Both the position numbers and the translations under genes were made by a program. A stretch of DNA of 64,000 nt from Pseudomonas alkylphenolica (lineage in GTDB: Bacteria > Pseudomonadota > Gammaproteobacteria > Pseudomonadales > Pseudomonadaceae): the NCBI RefSeq assembly GCF_016009175.1, contig NZ_JADUCM010000007.1, positions 62,001 to 126,000 of the forward strand. Direction: 5' to 3'. A model generated the notes under the pieces. The model saw nothing but the letters and a program-made list of their open reading frames with translations. It was not told the DNA's origin and made no database searches. This document shows positions 1 through 13,769 of the stretch, piece after piece. The stretch's first letter is position 1, and each line of letters starts with the position of its first letter.

Positions 1-684
1 CTCGTCGTCAATCATGATCAGGGTGCCGTTCTTCTCGATCACTTCACGTTCGGCAGCGAAGTACAGCGGCACGATCGGGATGCCTTCGAGGTAGATGTAC
101 TGCCAGATGTCCAGCTCGGTCCAGTTCGACAGCGGGAACACGCGAATCGATTCGCCCTTGTTGACCTTGCCGTTATAGACGTTCCACAGCTCTGGGCGCT
201 GGTTCTTCGGGTCCCAGCGGTGCTTGCTGTCACGGAACGAATAGACACGCTCCTTGGCCCGCGACTTCTCTTCGTCGCGACGCGCGCCACCAAAGGCGGC
301 ATCGAAGCCGTACTTGTCGAGCGCCTGCTTGAGGCCCTCGGTCTTCATGATGTCGGTGTGCTTGGCGCTGCCGTGGGTGAACGGGTTGATGCCCTGGGCG
401 ACGCCGTCCGGGTTCACGTGAGTGATCAGCTCCAGGCCCATTTCCTCGACCATCTTGTCGCGGAAGCTGTACATCTCCTGGAATTTCCACTGGGTGTCGA
501 CGTGCATCACCGGGAACGGCAGCTTGCCCGGGAAGAAGGCCTTGCGTGCCAGGTGCAGCATCACGGCCGAATCCTTGCCGATCGAGTACAGCATCACCGG
601 GTTATCGAACTCGGCGGCCACCTCACGAATGATGTGGATGCTCTCCGCCTCCAACTGTTTCAAATGCGTCAGTTTGTCGACCAT
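1..684 (-). CDS. cysD: Sulfate adenylyltransferase subunit 2, partial
   Basis: Small catalytic subunit of ATP sulfurylase, which with the GTPase subunit CysN(C) activates sulfate to adenosine 5'-phosphosulfate in cysteine biosynthesis. The visible 228 residues start [10 protein letters not shown] and carry the PP-loop SIGKDS at residues 34-39, followed by the family-typical [24 protein letters not shown] and [13 protein letters not shown] blocks. The reading frame is open to the window edge; the usual length is about 305 residues, so roughly 75 are missing beyond base 1. cysN should follow outside the window. The 135 bases upstream (685-819) separate it from the Nif3-like gene and must hold its own promoter; I could not define a convincing box there. 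Confidence 0.97.
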   Translation of the reverse strand, partial: MVDKLTHLKQLEAESIHIIREVAAEFDNPVMLYSIGKDSAVMLHLARKAFFPGKLPFPVMHVDTQWKFQEMYSFRDKMVEEMGLELITHVNPDGVAQGINPFTHGSAKHTDIMKTEGLKQALDKYGFDAAFGGARRDEEKSRAKERVYSFRDSKHRWDPKNQRPELWNVYNGKVNKGESIRVFPLSNWTELDIWQYIYLEGIPIVPLYFAAEREVIEKNGTLIMIDDE

Positions 685-819
685 GGCTACTCACGGAAAT
701 ACGATCTTATGGACGGCCAGCGGGCCGTGTTCGAGCGGGCCACTTTATCACAGCACTCGATTCTATTTAGGCGGCCAACTAGAACGAAACAGTATAAGAA
801 TATGCCCTGCCGTTTTAGC

Positions 820-1578
820 TCAAATCGGGTTCGGGCAATCGATGAACAGGTGCTCCAGGGCAAAGCGCCGCGCCAGGTAATCGCCCAGCGCCTGGACGCC
901 GTATCGTTCGGTGGCATGGTGACCGGCGGCAATGAAGCTGATGCCGTTTTCCCGGGCGCTGTGGAAGGTCTGCTCGGAGGCCTCGCCACTGAGGAACAGG
1001 TCAACCCCGGCGGCATTTGCCTGGTCGATATAGCCCTGGCCGCCGCCGGTGCACCAGCCGACACGGCGAATGATCTGCTCGCCCTCGATCAGCAAGGGCT
1101 CACGGCCCATGGCTTCCTGCACCTTGCGGGCAAAGTCGCGTGCCGACATCGGCTCGGCCAGCGACCCGACCAGGCCGACCACTCGCAGGTTGTCCGGGTC
1201 CAGCGGGCCTTCGACGGTGATATCGAGCTGGCGCGCCAGCTGTACGTTGTTGCCGACCTCAGGGTGCAGGTCCAGCGGCAGATGGAAGGCCAGCAGGCTC
1301 ACATCGTTTTTCAGCAGCGTCTTCAGCCGGCGCTGCTTCATGCCGGTGATGCAGGGGTTTTCGCCTTTCCAGAAATAACCGTGGTGGACCAGCACCAGGT
1401 CAGCATTCGCCTCTACCGCCGCGTCCAGCAATGCCTGGCTGGCAGTCACGCCGCTAACGATACGGGTGACCTGTGGACGACCCTCGACCTGAAGGCCGTT
1501 GGGGCAGTAATCCTGGATTTTTGCGCTGCCAAGGTAGCGTTCGGCTTCCTCGACCAGGGTGCTCAGGGCAACAGCCAT
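820..1578 (-). CDS. Nif3-like dinuclear metal centre protein (YbgI family)
   Basis: A 252-residue member of the NIF3/YbgI family, conserved proteins that bind two metal ions and form toroidal hexamers; the cellular function is unsettled, and some members have GTP cyclohydrolase-like or hydrolase annotations. Visible family motifs include DYCPNGLQVEG near the N-terminus, the metal-binding LVHHGYFWKGE, TYGRP-region equivalents, and the C-terminal FIAAGHHATERYG. The start was placed at the MAVALSTL methionine (base 1578) because GAGGAG lies about seven bases upstream; an in-frame ATG five codons further out has no such site. It lies beside algW and cysD, as it does in other pseudomonads as I remember them. 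Confidence 0.93.
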   Translation of the reverse strand: MAVALSTLVEEAERYLGSAKIQDYCPNGLQVEGRPQVTRIVSGVTASQALLDAAVEANADLVLVHHGYFWKGENPCITGMKQRRLKTLLKNDVSLLAFHLPLDLHPEVGNNVQLARQLDITVEGPLDPDNLRVVGLVGSLAEPMSARDFARKVQEAMGREPLLIEGEQIIRRVGWCTGGGQGYIDQANAAGVDLFLSGEASEQTFHSARENGISFIAAGHHATERYGVQALGDYLARRFALEHLFIDCPNPI

Positions 1579-1816
1579 GAAAAGACTCCTCAAAACAGCA
1601 GTTCAGTGCGGCGCAAGGCCCCGTATAATGACCGCCATTATGGGCCGTCGCCGGGTTTGGGGAAACCGACGGCAGATGCCTGGGGGCCGGGTCGCTATTT
1701 GTTTAGCCTGCGTAACGATTTAACTGTTTGTGCACATCCTGTGCCGCAGTATGATCGCGCGCGCTCTACGCTCCCACGCACCCGACGGCCCTCTGCCCAC
1801 TCCCAGGACTCGTTCA

Positions 1817-2974
<1,158 letters not shown>

Positions 2975-3054
2975 CCCCTGCCCGGACACGCCGAGCCCAG
3001 GAAACACAAAGGGCTCGAGGGTCTGTTGTCGGAAATCGCAGTCTTTTGCGCCAA

Positions 3055-3088
3055 TAAAAAAGGCGAGCCCTACGGCTCGCCTTTTTTT
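3055..3088. terminator. Bidirectional rho-independent terminator between algW and aapP
   Basis: A perfect hairpin with arms at 3056-3069 and 3074-3087 and a four-base loop (CTAC). The core GGCGAGCC/GGCTCGCC is flanked by an A run on the left and a T run on the right, so it reads as an intrinsic terminator on both strands. It lies between the convergent ends of algW (2974) and aapP (3122). Confidence 0.93.
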
Positions 3089-3121
3089 ACGTCTACATTC
3101 CGACCCATAACGAACACGTAT

Positions 3122-3886
3122 TCAGTGCAAAATCTGACTCAAGAACAGCTTGGTCCGCTCATTCTGCGGCCGGTCGAAGAAGTCGTCCGGCGCTGCCTGC
3201 TCAACGATCTCCCCTTTGTCCATGAAGATCACCCGGTTCGCCACGGTACGGGCGAAGCCCATTTCGTGGGTCACGCAGAGCATGGTCATGCCGTCTTCAG
3301 CCAGGCTGACCATGGTGTCGAGTACTTCCTTGACCATTTCCGGGTCGAGCGCCGAGGTCGGTTCGTCGAACAGCATGATCTTCGGTTTCATGCACAGCGC
3401 ACGGGCAATTGCCACGCGCTGTTGCTGGCCACCGGACAATTGCCCCGGGTACTTGTGCGCCTGCTCCGGAATCCGCACCCGCTCCAGGTAGTGCATGGCG
3501 ATTTCCTCGGCCTTGCGCTTGGGCAACTTGCGCACCCACATCGGCGCCAGGGTGCAGTTCTGCAGGATGGTCAGGTGCGGGAACAGGTTGAAGTGCTGGA
3601 ACACCATGCCGACTTCGCGACGGATCGCTTCAATCTGTTTGAGGTCGTTGGTCAGCTCCACGCCATCGACCACGATGCGGCCCTGCTGGTGCTCTTCCAG
3701 GCGGTTGAGGCAACGGATGGTGGTTGACTTGCCCGAGCCCGAGGGCCCGCACAGGACGATACGTTCGCCCTGGCGCACATTGAGGTTGATGTCCTTGAGC
3801 ACGTGGAACTGGCCGTACCACTTGTTCACGCCCTGCATCTGAATAATGCCTTCAGGGCTCACAGGCTGTTTGATCGCTTCACTCAT
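3122..3886 (-). CDS. aapP: General L-amino acid ABC transporter, ATP-binding protein
   Basis: The 254-residue cytoplasmic ATPase of a polar amino-acid importer. Visible motifs: Walker [11 protein letters not shown]-loop region [20 protein letters not shown] signature [15 protein letters not shown], Walker [15 protein letters not shown] and the switch histidine in VTHEMGFA. The start [10 protein letters not shown] was chosen because AGGAG lies directly upstream, in the ten-base gap after aapM; the longer open frame overlaps aapM. It is the last gene of the minus-strand order aapJ-Q-M-P and ends just before the bidirectional terminator. Energises uptake by AapQ/AapM with AapJ as the periplasmic receptor. 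Confidence 0.95.
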   Translation of the reverse strand: MSEAIKQPVSPEGIIQMQGVNKWYGQFHVLKDINLNVRQGERIVLCGPSGSGKSTTIRCLNRLEEHQQGRIVVDGVELTNDLKQIEAIRREVGMVFQHFNLFPHLTILQNCTLAPMWVRKLPKRKAEEIAMHYLERVRIPEQAHKYPGQLSGGQQQRVAIARALCMKPKIMLFDEPTSALDPEMVKEVLDTMVSLAEDGMTMLCVTHEMGFARTVANRVIFMDKGEIVEQAAPDDFFDRPQNERTKLFLSQILH

Positions 3887-3896
3887 GGTATTGCTC

Positions 3897-4994
3897 CTAA
3901 CGCTTGTGGCCTGTGTCCAGCTTGCGCTCCAGATGCATGGAGTAGCGGGACATACCGAAACAGAAAATCCAGAAAACCAGGGCGGCGAACACATAGCCCT
4001 CGGTCGCCATACCCAGCCAGGTGGGGTCGGCCGCGGCTTGCTTGACGCTGTTGAGCAGGTCGAACAGGCCGATGATGATCACCAGGCTCGTGTCCTTGAA
4101 CAGGGCGATAAAGGTGTTGACGATGCCCGGGATCACCAGCTTCAGGGCCTGCGGCAGAATCACCAGGCCCATCGAACGCCAGTAACCCAGGCCCATCGCC
4201 GACGCCGCTTCGTACTGGCCTTTAGGGATGGCCTGCAAACCGCCGCGCACCACTTCGGCGATGTACGCCGACTGGAACAGGATCACCCCGATCATCGCCC
4301 GCAGCAGTTTGTCGAAGCTCATGCCTTCGGGCAGGAACAACGGCAGCATCACCGACGACATGAACAACACCGTGATCAACGGCACGCCGCGCCAGAACTC
4401 GATGAACGTAACGCAGACGACCTTCACCGCCGGCATCTTCGAGCGTCGCCCCAGCGCCAGCAGAATGCCCAGCGGCAAGGCCCCGACAATGCCGACGGTG
4501 GCAATCACCAGGGTCAGCATCAAGCCGCCCCACTTGTTGGTCGGTACCGTGGACAGGCCCAGGTAACCGCCGTGCAGCAAGGTGAAGGCAATGATCGGGT
4601 ACAGCACCAGGAAGCACAGGCCGTAAGTCGCCTTGCGCGGAAAGCGCGCGATGAACAGTGGCGCGGCACCAATCACCGCCAGCCATACCGTCAGGTCGAC
4701 GCGCCAGCGCAGTTCGCTGGGGTAGTAGCCGTACATGAACTGCCCGAAGCGTTGCTGGATGAACACCCAGCAAGCGCCTTCCTTGGTGCAATCGGCGCGG
4801 GTGGTGCCGACCCAGTTGGCGTCGAAGATCGACCACTGCAACAGCGGCGGCACGATCAGCCACACCAGGTACAGGGCAAACAGCGTGAGCAAGGTGTTGA
4901 GCCAGCTGGAGAACAGGTTGGCGCGCATCCAGGCCAGCACGCCGACGGTTTTCACCGGTGGCGGCATATCAGGTTTGAAAACATGGGTAGTCAT
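3897..4994 (-). CDS. aapM: General L-amino acid ABC transporter permease AapM
   Basis: A 365-residue inner-membrane permease of the HisM/GltK type. It starts [18 protein letters not shown] and has a large N-terminal insertion with an extra periplasmic stretch ([20 protein letters not shown]), which is typical of AapM and absent from shorter HisM proteins. The C-terminal half carries the permease EAA-type cytoplasmic loop ([25 protein letters not shown]). It lies ten bases after aapQ and ten bases before aapP, so the set is almost certainly one transcript. It pairs with AapQ to form the membrane channel. Confidence 0.94.
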   Translation of the reverse strand: MTTHVFKPDMPPPVKTVGVLAWMRANLFSSWLNTLLTLFALYLVWLIVPPLLQWSIFDANWVGTTRADCTKEGACWVFIQQRFGQFMYGYYPSELRWRVDLTVWLAVIGAAPLFIARFPRKATYGLCFLVLYPIIAFTLLHGGYLGLSTVPTNKWGGLMLTLVIATVGIVGALPLGILLALGRRSKMPAVKVVCVTFIEFWRGVPLITVLFMSSVMLPLFLPEGMSFDKLLRAMIGVILFQSAYIAEVVRGGLQAIPKGQYEAASAMGLGYWRSMGLVILPQALKLVIPGIVNTFIALFKDTSLVIIIGLFDLLNSVKQAAADPTWLGMATEGYVFAALVFWIFCFGMSRYSMHLERKLDTGHKR

Positions 4995-5004
4995 GCGCGT
5001 GTCC

Positions 5005-6183
5005 TCACCGCTCGATCAGCGCAATGCGCTTGTTGTACCAGTTCATCAACAGAGAAATGCTGATGCTGATAGCCAGATAGACACTCATGGTGATGGCGAT
5101 CACCTCGATAGCCTGGCCGGTCTGGTTGAGTACGGTTCCCGCGAACAACGACACCATTTCCGGATAGCCTATACCGGCGGCCAGCGAAGAGTTCTTCGCC
5201 AGGTTCAGGTACTGGCTGGTCAACGGCGGAATGATCACCCGCAGCGCCTGGGGAATGATCACCTTGCGCAATGTCGGGCCTTCACGCAGCCCCAGGGAGC
5301 GGGCGGCCTCGGTCTGGCCGTAGCTGACCGAGCGAATGCCCGAACGCACGATCTCGGCAATGAACGCCGCGGTGTAGATGGTCAATGCCAGGGTCAGTGC
5401 AAGCAGCTCCGGGATCAATACCCAGCCGCCGACGAAGTTGAAACCCTTGAGCTGCGGCATTTCCCAGTGCAGCGGGCTACCCGCCAGCAGCACGCTGAGG
5501 GCGGGAATGCCGAGGAACAGGAACAAACCGACCCAGAACTTGTGAAACGGCTCGCCAGTGGCTTCGAAGCGCCGGTTGGCCAGGCGCACCATCACCACAA
5601 TGGCGACAATGGCCAGCACCAGGCTGACGACAAATGGCCAGAATCCTTCGGCCACAGAAGCACCGGGCATGTTCAGGCCCCGGTTGCTGATAAAGAAGGC
5701 GTCGTTGATATTGATACTGCCCCGCGGTCCCGGCAGGGTCAGGAACACCGCGAAGTACCAGAACAGGATCTGCAGCAGCGGTGGAATGTTACGGAAAGTC
5801 TCGACATACACCGTGGCCAGCTTGTTGATCATCCAGTTCGGTGACAACCGCGCCACACCGATGATGAACCCCAGCAGGGTCGCCAGGACGATACCGATAA
5901 AGGTCACCAGCAGCGTGTTGAGCAGGCCGATGACGAATACCCGGGCATAGCTGTCTTGTTCGGTGTAGGGAATCAGGTGTTGAGCGATACCGAAACCGGC
6001 ACTGCGCTCGAGAAAGTCGAAGCCCGAAGTGATGCCCCGGTGCTGCAGGTTGGTCTGGGTGTTGTGAAACAGGTACCAGCCCAGAGCAACCACCGCGACC
6101 ACGGTGATGATCTGGAACAGCCACGCACGCACACGTGGATCGTTAAGGGATGGCCCCTTGGGTGCGCCGATTTGATTTTGCAT
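5005..6183 (-). CDS. aapQ: General L-amino acid ABC transporter permease AapQ
   Basis: A 392-residue multi-spanning inner-membrane permease, starting MQNQIGAPKGPSLNDPRVRAW. It has an N-terminal membrane segment, an extended insertion between the first helices as in AapQ proteins, and the EAA loop QTEAARSLGLREGPTLRKVI followed by PQALRVIIPPLTSQYLNLAKNSSL, the hallmark of the polar amino-acid permease family. The partner is AapM, encoded ten bases downstream. It lies 67 bases after aapJ, which leaves room for processing that would give higher expression of the binding protein. Confidence 0.94.
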   Translation of the reverse strand: MQNQIGAPKGPSLNDPRVRAWLFQIITVVAVVALGWYLFHNTQTNLQHRGITSGFDFLERSAGFGIAQHLIPYTEQDSYARVFVIGLLNTLLVTFIGIVLATLLGFIIGVARLSPNWMINKLATVYVETFRNIPPLLQILFWYFAVFLTLPGPRGSININDAFFISNRGLNMPGASVAEGFWPFVVSLVLAIVAIVVMVRLANRRFEATGEPFHKFWVGLFLFLGIPALSVLLAGSPLHWEMPQLKGFNFVGGWVLIPELLALTLALTIYTAAFIAEIVRSGIRSVSYGQTEAARSLGLREGPTLRKVIIPQALRVIIPPLTSQYLNLAKNSSLAAGIGYPEMVSLFAGTVLNQTGQAIEVIAITMSVYLAISISISLLMNWYNKRIALIER

Positions 6184-6250
6184 GTAATGCCCCGAAAGGA
6201 AGGGAAGCGAACAGCCTGCGACGGCCAGGGGCCGCCGCAGGCCGCAACCG

Positions 6251-7279
6251 TCAGCGCACCGGTGGCGCGTACTGGATGCCGCCGTTGTTCCACAGGGCGT
6301 TCAGGCCGCGGTCGATCTGCAGCGGGGTGCTCTTGCCCAGGTTCTTCTCGAAGACTTCACCGTAGTTGCCGACCTGTTTGACGATCTGCACGACCCAGTC
6401 CTTCGGCAGTTTCAGGTCCTTGCCATACTCACCGTCGGCACCCAGCATGCGCGCCACGTCCGGGTTCTTGGTGGACTTGGCTTCGGCTTCGACGTTCTTG
6501 GAGGTAATGCCCATTTCTTCGGCATTGAGCATGGCGAACAGGGTCCACTTGACGATGCTGAACCACTCTTCATCGCCTTTACGTACTACCGGGCCCAGTG
6601 GCTCTTTGGAAATGGTCTCCGGCAGAACGACGTAGTCGGTCGGCGCAGCCAGCTTGGAGCGCTGTGCGTACAGCTGCGATTTGTCGGATGTCAGCACGTC
6701 GCAACGGCCGGACTCCAGCGACTTGGCGCTTTCATCGGAGGTGTCGAAGGTGATCGGCGTGTACTTCAGGCCATTGGCGCGGAAGTAGTCGGAGACGTTG
6801 AGCTCGGTGGTGGTACCGGCCTGGATGCAGATGGTTGCGCCGTCCAGCTCTTTGGCGCTGGAAACACCGAGCTTTTTATTCACCAGAAAGCCGATGCCGT
6901 CGTAATAGGTAACACCGGCGAACACCAGGCCCATGCCGGCGTCACGGGAACTGGTCCAGGTGGTGTTACGCGACAGCACGTCGACCTCGCCGGACTGCAG
7001 CGCGGTGAAGCGCTCCTTGGCATTGAGCTGGCTGAACTTGACCTTGGTAGCATCGCCAAACACGGCTGCAGCCACTGCGCGGCAGACGTCTGCGTCGATG
7101 CCGACGATGTTGCCCTTGGCATCCGGAACCGAAAAACCCGGCAAGCCGTCACTGACGCCACACTGAACGAAACCCTTCTTCTGCACGGCGTCCAGGGTCG
7201 CACCTGCCTGTGCGATACCGCTGATACCGAATACGGTAGCAGCGGTAACCACTGCCAGGGTGGATTTCAACATCTTCAT
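6251..7279 (-). CDS. aapJ: General L-amino acid ABC transporter, periplasmic binding protein
   Basis: A 342-residue solute-binding protein (SBP family 3). Signal peptide MKMLKSTLAVVTAATVFGISGIAQA with cleavage after AQA. The mature part carries the family signatures FVQCGVSDGLPGFSVPD, GIDADVCRAVAAAVFGD and SGEVDVLSRNTTWTSSRD and ends in the conserved RGLNALWNNGGIQYAPPVR. It is the first gene of aapJQMP. In rhizobia and pseudomonads the system takes up a broad range of L-amino acids; the substrate range here is inferred from family membership. Confidence 0.95.
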   Translation of the reverse strand: MKMLKSTLAVVTAATVFGISGIAQAGATLDAVQKKGFVQCGVSDGLPGFSVPDAKGNIVGIDADVCRAVAAAVFGDATKVKFSQLNAKERFTALQSGEVDVLSRNTTWTSSRDAGMGLVFAGVTYYDGIGFLVNKKLGVSSAKELDGATICIQAGTTTELNVSDYFRANGLKYTPITFDTSDESAKSLESGRCDVLTSDKSQLYAQRSKLAAPTDYVVLPETISKEPLGPVVRKGDEEWFSIVKWTLFAMLNAEEMGITSKNVEAEAKSTKNPDVARMLGADGEYGKDLKLPKDWVVQIVKQVGNYGEVFEKNLGKSTPLQIDRGLNALWNNGGIQYAPPVR

Positions 7280-8272
<993 letters not shown>

Positions 8273-8368
8273 AACCGGCCTTCCCTGTAGTTGTCAGTGC
8301 AAGCCACTACGCCGCGCCCGATTCTTGCATTACACTGGCCGGCGTACATTCCTTAACCAATTGATGAG

Positions 8369-9814
8369 ATGACCGTGCTCAAAGCACTCAAGAAGATGTT
8401 CGGCAAGAGCGAGGTTGAGCAACTCGCCACCGAAAGCGCTGCCCCTGTGAAGCAGCCACCCGCAGCCCCCAAGGCCCCTGCCCCGGCTGCCCCGCTCAAC
8501 ACCGAGACCAAGGCTGAAGCCGCCAAACCGGCACGCGCCGAAAAGCCGGCCGAAGCCAAACCGCGCCGTGAGCGCAAGCCAAAACCTGCAGCCTCCACCT
8601 GGAAGCTGGAAGATTTTGTGGTCGAGCCACAAGAAGGCAAAACCCGTTTTCATGACTTCAAGCTCTCGCCCGAGCTGATGCATGCGATCCATGACCTGGG
8701 CTTTCCGTATTGCACGCCGATCCAGGCGCAAGTGCTCGGCCACACCCTGCGCGGCAAAGACGCGATTGGCCGCGCCCAGACCGGCACCGGCAAGACCGCA
8801 GCCTTTCTGATCTCGATCATCTCCCAGCTGCAGCAGACCCCGCCGCCCAAAGAGCGCTACATGGGCGAGCCCCGGGCGCTGATCATCGCCCCGACCCGCG
8901 AACTGGTGGTCCAGATCGCCAAGGACGCTGCCGCGCTGACCAAGTACACCGGCCTGAACGTGATGACCTTCGTCGGCGGCATGGACTTCGACAAGCAACT
9001 CAAGGCCCTCGAAGCGCGCCACTGTGACATCCTCGTCGCTACCCCGGGCCGCCTGCTCGACTTCAACCAGCGTGGCGAAGCCCACCTGGACATGGTCGAG
9101 GTACTGGTACTGGACGAAGCCGACCGCATGCTCGACATGGGCTTTATCCCGCAGGTACGCCAGATCATTCGCCAGACCCCGCCCAAGAGCGAGCGTCAGA
9201 CCCTGCTGTTCTCCGCGACCTTCACCGAAGACGTGATGAACCTGGCCAAGCAGTGGACCACCGACCCGGCGATCGTCGAGATCGAGCCGGAGAACGTTGC
9301 CAGCGAAACCGTCGAACAGCATGTCTACGCCGTCGCCGGCAGCGACAAGTACAAGCTGCTGTACAACCTGGTGACCGAGAACAAGTGGGAACGGGTGATG
9401 GTCTTTGCCAACCGCAAGGACGAGGTGCGCCGCATCGAGGAGCGCCTGGTGCGCGATGGCGTCAACGCTGCCCAGCTGTCGGGTGACGTGCCTCAGCACA
9501 AACGCATCAAGACCCTGGAAAACTTCCGCGAAGGCCGCATCACCGTGCTGGTTGCGACCGACGTCGCCGGTCGCGGCATCCACATCGACGGCATCAGCCA
9601 TGTGATCAACTTCACCCTGCCCGAAGACCCGGACGACTACGTACACCGTATCGGCCGTACTGGTCGCGCGGGCACCAGCGGTGTCTCGATCAGCTTTGCC
9701 GGTGAGGACGACTCTTACCAGCTACCGGCTATCGAAGAGCTGCTGGGTCGCAAGATCAGCTGCGAAATGCCGCCAACTGAACTGCTCAAGCCTGTACCGC
9801 GCAAACATCACTGA
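8369..9814 (+). CDS. rhlB: DEAD-box ATP-dependent RNA helicase RhlB
   Basis: A 481-residue RNA helicase. The first 75 or so residues are a low-complexity Ala/Pro/Lys/Glu-rich extension typical of pseudomonad RhlB, followed by the Q motif ([19 protein letters not shown]...TPIQ), motif [10 protein letters not shown], Ia PTRELVVQ, Ib [37 protein letters not shown] and [12 protein letters not shown]. RhlB unwinds structured RNA and in many gammaproteobacteria associates with the RNase E degradosome. As I recall, the order rhlB-dauB-dauA-dauR is also that of P. aeruginosa PA3861-PA3864, which supports both assignments. A strong terminator follows. Confidence 0.93.
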   Translation: MTVLKALKKMFGKSEVEQLATESAAPVKQPPAAPKAPAPAAPLNTETKAEAAKPARAEKPAEAKPRRERKPKPAASTWKLEDFVVEPQEGKTRFHDFKLSPELMHAIHDLGFPYCTPIQAQVLGHTLRGKDAIGRAQTGTGKTAAFLISIISQLQQTPPPKERYMGEPRALIIAPTRELVVQIAKDAAALTKYTGLNVMTFVGGMDFDKQLKALEARHCDILVATPGRLLDFNQRGEAHLDMVEVLVLDEADRMLDMGFIPQVRQIIRQTPPKSERQTLLFSATFTEDVMNLAKQWTTDPAIVEIEPENVASETVEQHVYAVAGSDKYKLLYNLVTENKWERVMVFANRKDEVRRIEERLVRDGVNAAQLSGDVPQHKRIKTLENFREGRITVLVATDVAGRGIHIDGISHVINFTLPEDPDDYVHRIGRTGRAGTSGVSISFAGEDDSYQLPAIEELLGRKISCEMPPTELLKPVPRKHH

Positions 9815-9831
9815 TTTTTTGCGCCGTCGCC

Positions 9832-9863
9832 AAAAACGCAGCCCTCTCCGGCTGCGTTTTTTT
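9832..9863 (+). terminator. Rho-independent terminator after rhlB
   Basis: Hairpin AAAACGCAGCC (about 9833-9844), loop of about five bases, GGCTGCGTTTTTTT (9850-9863), ending in a run of seven T. It lies 18 bases after the rhlB stop and just before the dau promoter, so dauBAR is transcribed independently of rhlB. Confidence 0.93.
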
Positions 9864-9875
9864 ATGCCGCCGATA

Positions 9876-9909
9876 TTGTCCAAATAAACAAAGAGTCCAT
9901 AATGGACAA
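9876..9909 (+). promoter_or_regulatory. dauBAR promoter with overlapping operator palindrome
   Basis: A sigma-70-like promoter can be read as TTGTCC (9876-9881), a 16-base spacer, and CATAAT (9898-9903). A 13-base perfect palindrome GTCCATAATGGAC (9895-9907) sits exactly on the -10 box. A third half-site TTGTCCA (9876-9882) covers the -35 box and is inverted relative to TGGACAA (9903-9909). This is the arrangement expected for a repressor that blocks RNA polymerase. DauR, encoded in the same operon and known in P. aeruginosa to repress dauBAR until D-arginine or D-lysine is present, is the natural candidate. Assignment to DauR is inference. Confidence 0.65.
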
Positions 9910-9931
9910 AATAGTTTAATTGGAGCCTCGT

Positions 9932-12023
<2,092 letters not shown>

Positions 12024-12050
12024 CGCGCCGCCGCGATTGCGGCACACTCG

Positions 12051-12075
12051 CAGCGCCCTTGCCCCAAGGGCGCTG
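12051..12075 (+). other. Intercistronic hairpin between dauA and dauR
   Basis: A perfect 10-bp stem CAGCGCCCTT (12051-12060) / AAGGGCGCTG (12066-12075) with a five-base loop (GCCCC), in the 74-base gap. There is no T run after it, so it is not a classical terminator; it could stabilise the upstream dauBA message or attenuate transcription into dauR. Confidence 0.6.
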
Positions 12076-12097
12076 ACACCGCCTGGAGCCTGCCTGA

Positions 12098-12724
12098 ATG
12101 TCGACCCCCAGCCGCGACCCTGCCCTGGACAATTACCGGGCCATCGCTGATGCCATCGCCACCCTGTTCTTCCCGCATGCCGAGGTGGTGCTGCACGACC
12201 TGCGCAGCCAGAAAATCGACTACATCGCCAACAACCTGTCCAAACGCGAGATTGGTGACGACGCGGCGCTGGAAGACATGCTCGAGACAGGCACCCAGGA
12301 AACCAACATTGGCCCCTACGAAAAACTCAACTGGGACGGTCAGAAGATCCGCTCGCTGAGCACCGTGCTGCGCACCGAGTCAGGCACGCCGCTGGCGGTG
12401 CTGTGCATCAACCTGAACATCTCGCTGTTCGAAAACGCCAAGGCGGCGCTGGACCTGTTTCTTTCGCCCAGCCGGCTGATCCCGCAACCGGATGCGTTAT
12501 TTCGCGACGACTGGCAGGAGCGCATCAACACCTTCCTCAACAACTGGCTGCGCCAGCGTCAGTTGAGCCTCAACCTGCTGACCCGCGACCACAAGCGCGA
12601 ACTGGTGCTGGCCCTGCACGCCGAAGGCGCATTCAAGGGCAAGAGTGCGGCCAACTACGTGGCCAATGTACTGGGGATGGGGCGCGCGACGGTGTACAAA
12701 CACCTGAAGGAACTCAAGGCCTGA
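12098..12724 (+). CDS. dauR: YheO-type PAS/helix-turn-helix regulator DauR
   Basis: A 208-residue transcription factor. The N-terminal half is a YheO-like PAS domain (PHAEVVLHDLRSQKIDYIAN, then NLSKREIGD); the C-terminal part is the YheO helix-turn-helix, ending GKSAANYVANVLGMGRATVY with KHLKELK last. Third gene of dauBAR; its P. aeruginosa counterpart represses the operon and is relieved by D-arginine or D-lysine. Its stop codon lies inside the left arm of a hairpin shared with the convergent gene. Role here inferred from order and family. Confidence 0.88.
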   Translation: MSTPSRDPALDNYRAIADAIATLFFPHAEVVLHDLRSQKIDYIANNLSKREIGDDAALEDMLETGTQETNIGPYEKLNWDGQKIRSLSTVLRTESGTPLAVLCINLNISLFENAKAALDLFLSPSRLIPQPDALFRDDWQERINTFLNNWLRQRQLSLNLLTRDHKRELVLALHAEGAFKGKSAANYVANVLGMGRATVYKHLKELKA

Positions 12725-12742
12725 AAAACTTCAGGCCTTGAG
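12713..12742. other. Convergent hairpin at the dauR 3' end
   Basis: Perfect 13-bp inverted repeat CTCAAGGCCTGAA (12713-12725) / TTCAGGCCTTGAG (12730-12742) with loop AAAC. It overlaps the last codons and TGA of dauR and lies nine bases before the stop of the convergent binding-protein gene. No U tract on either strand, so termination would be weak or rho-assisted; 3'-end protection for both mRNAs is equally possible. Confidence 0.7.
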
Positions 12743-12750
12743 GCGGTCAA

Positions 12751-13527
12751 TCAGTCGCCGTAGATGTCCGACTTGAAGTACTTGGCTTGAATCTTCTGGT
12801 ACTCGCCGTTGGCGCGAATCGCGTCAATGGCGTTGTTGAACTGGCTGACCAGCTCACTGTTGCCCTTGCGAATGGCGATCCCGGCGCCCTCACCGACGTA
12901 TTTCGGGTCTTTGAGCTCAGGGCCGGTGAAGGCATAGTCGGCACCGCGTGGCATCGACAGGAAGTCATCCAGGGGAATGGTGTCGGCAAAAATCGCATCC
13001 ACGCGTCCGGATGCCAGGTCCATGTAGATTTCTTCGTTGTTGCTGTAGCGCTTGATCGTGATGCCCTTGGGTTCCAGCACTTCAGTGGCATAGCGATCCG
13101 TGGTGGTGGCGCGCTGCACACCCACGGTCTTGCCCTTGAGGCTTTCATACTGGTCGTCGACCGTCGCGCCCTTCTTCATCACCAGGCGTGACGAGGTGAA
13201 GTAGTACTTGTGGGTGAAATCCACGGATTTCTTGCGTTCATCGGTGATGGTCATCGACGACAGGGCCGCATCGATCTTCTTCACCTTCAGCGAAGGGATC
13301 AGCCCGTCGAATTCCACCTCGTTCCACTCACACTTGACCTTCATCTGCGCGCACAAGGCGTTGCCGATGTCGTAGTCGAAACCGACGATCTCACCTTTGT
13401 CGTTCTTCGAAGCGAACGGTGGGTAGGCGGCCTCGATGCCGATGCGCAAGGTGTTCTCGGCGGCGAACAGGCTGCTGCTGGCCAACAGGCTCAGGGCCAG
13501 ACCGCTGATCAGGGTGAAGGTCTTCAT
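12751..13527 (-). CDS. Basic amino-acid ABC transporter substrate-binding protein
   Basis: A 258-residue periplasmic binding protein of SBP family 3 (lysine/arginine/ornithine-binding type). Signal peptide [20 protein letters not shown], then FAAENT with cleavage after FAA or AEN. The mature domain begins [20 protein letters not shown] and contains [40 protein letters not shown] and [14 protein letters not shown]. No permease or ATPase gene is adjacent, so it must use a transporter encoded elsewhere. Position next to dauBAR, convergent with dauR, suggests a ligand such as arginine or its D-isomer; the analogous P. aeruginosa gene is PA3865 by my recollection. Start chosen at the signal peptide; the frame extends 13 codons further upstream without a better site. 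Confidence 0.88.
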   Translation of the reverse strand: MKTFTLISGLALSLLASSSLFAAENTLRIGIEAAYPPFASKNDKGEIVGFDYDIGNALCAQMKVKCEWNEVEFDGLIPSLKVKKIDAALSSMTITDERKKSVDFTHKYYFTSSRLVMKKGATVDDQYESLKGKTVGVQRATTTDRYATEVLEPKGITIKRYSNNEEIYMDLASGRVDAIFADTIPLDDFLSMPRGADYAFTGPELKDPKYVGEGAGIAIRKGNSELVSQFNNAIDAIRANGEYQKIQAKYFKSDIYGD

Positions 13528-13676
13528 GATGGGTCTCTCTCGCTCGTTGTTGGAGGTGTGTTGCAAGACAGAGGAAAGGGAACAGGCGTGCGTCAGCCTG
13601 GAATTATTTTGTACTTATAATTCCATACTGGACTTTATTGTATGAAAACTCAACAGGCAAAAAATTTGCCCGCAGG

Positions 13677-13760
13677 CGCGAGGCTTGCCCGCGAAAAAAC
13701 GATAACGCGGTGTTCCCGACACACCGCAGCGACTGCTTCGCCGGCAAGCCTGGCTCCTAC
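13677..13760. repeat. REPIN-like palindromic element (moaE 3' side)
   Basis: Left REP GCGAGGCTTGCCCGCGAA (from 13677) and inverted right REP TTCGCCGGCAAGCCTGGCTCCTAC (to 13760) enclose about 40 bases. It belongs to the same GGCTTGCC(C/G)GCGAA family as the elements at 18829 and 53562. Lies between the 3' end of moaE and the 5' end of the binding-protein gene. Confidence 0.82.
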
Positions 13761-13769
13761 GGGGCTCCG

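Noticed and set aside
3846..5063. 405-codon plus-strand frame opposite aapM
   Set aside because: Low-complexity His/Gln/Arg translation opposite a convincing permease gene.
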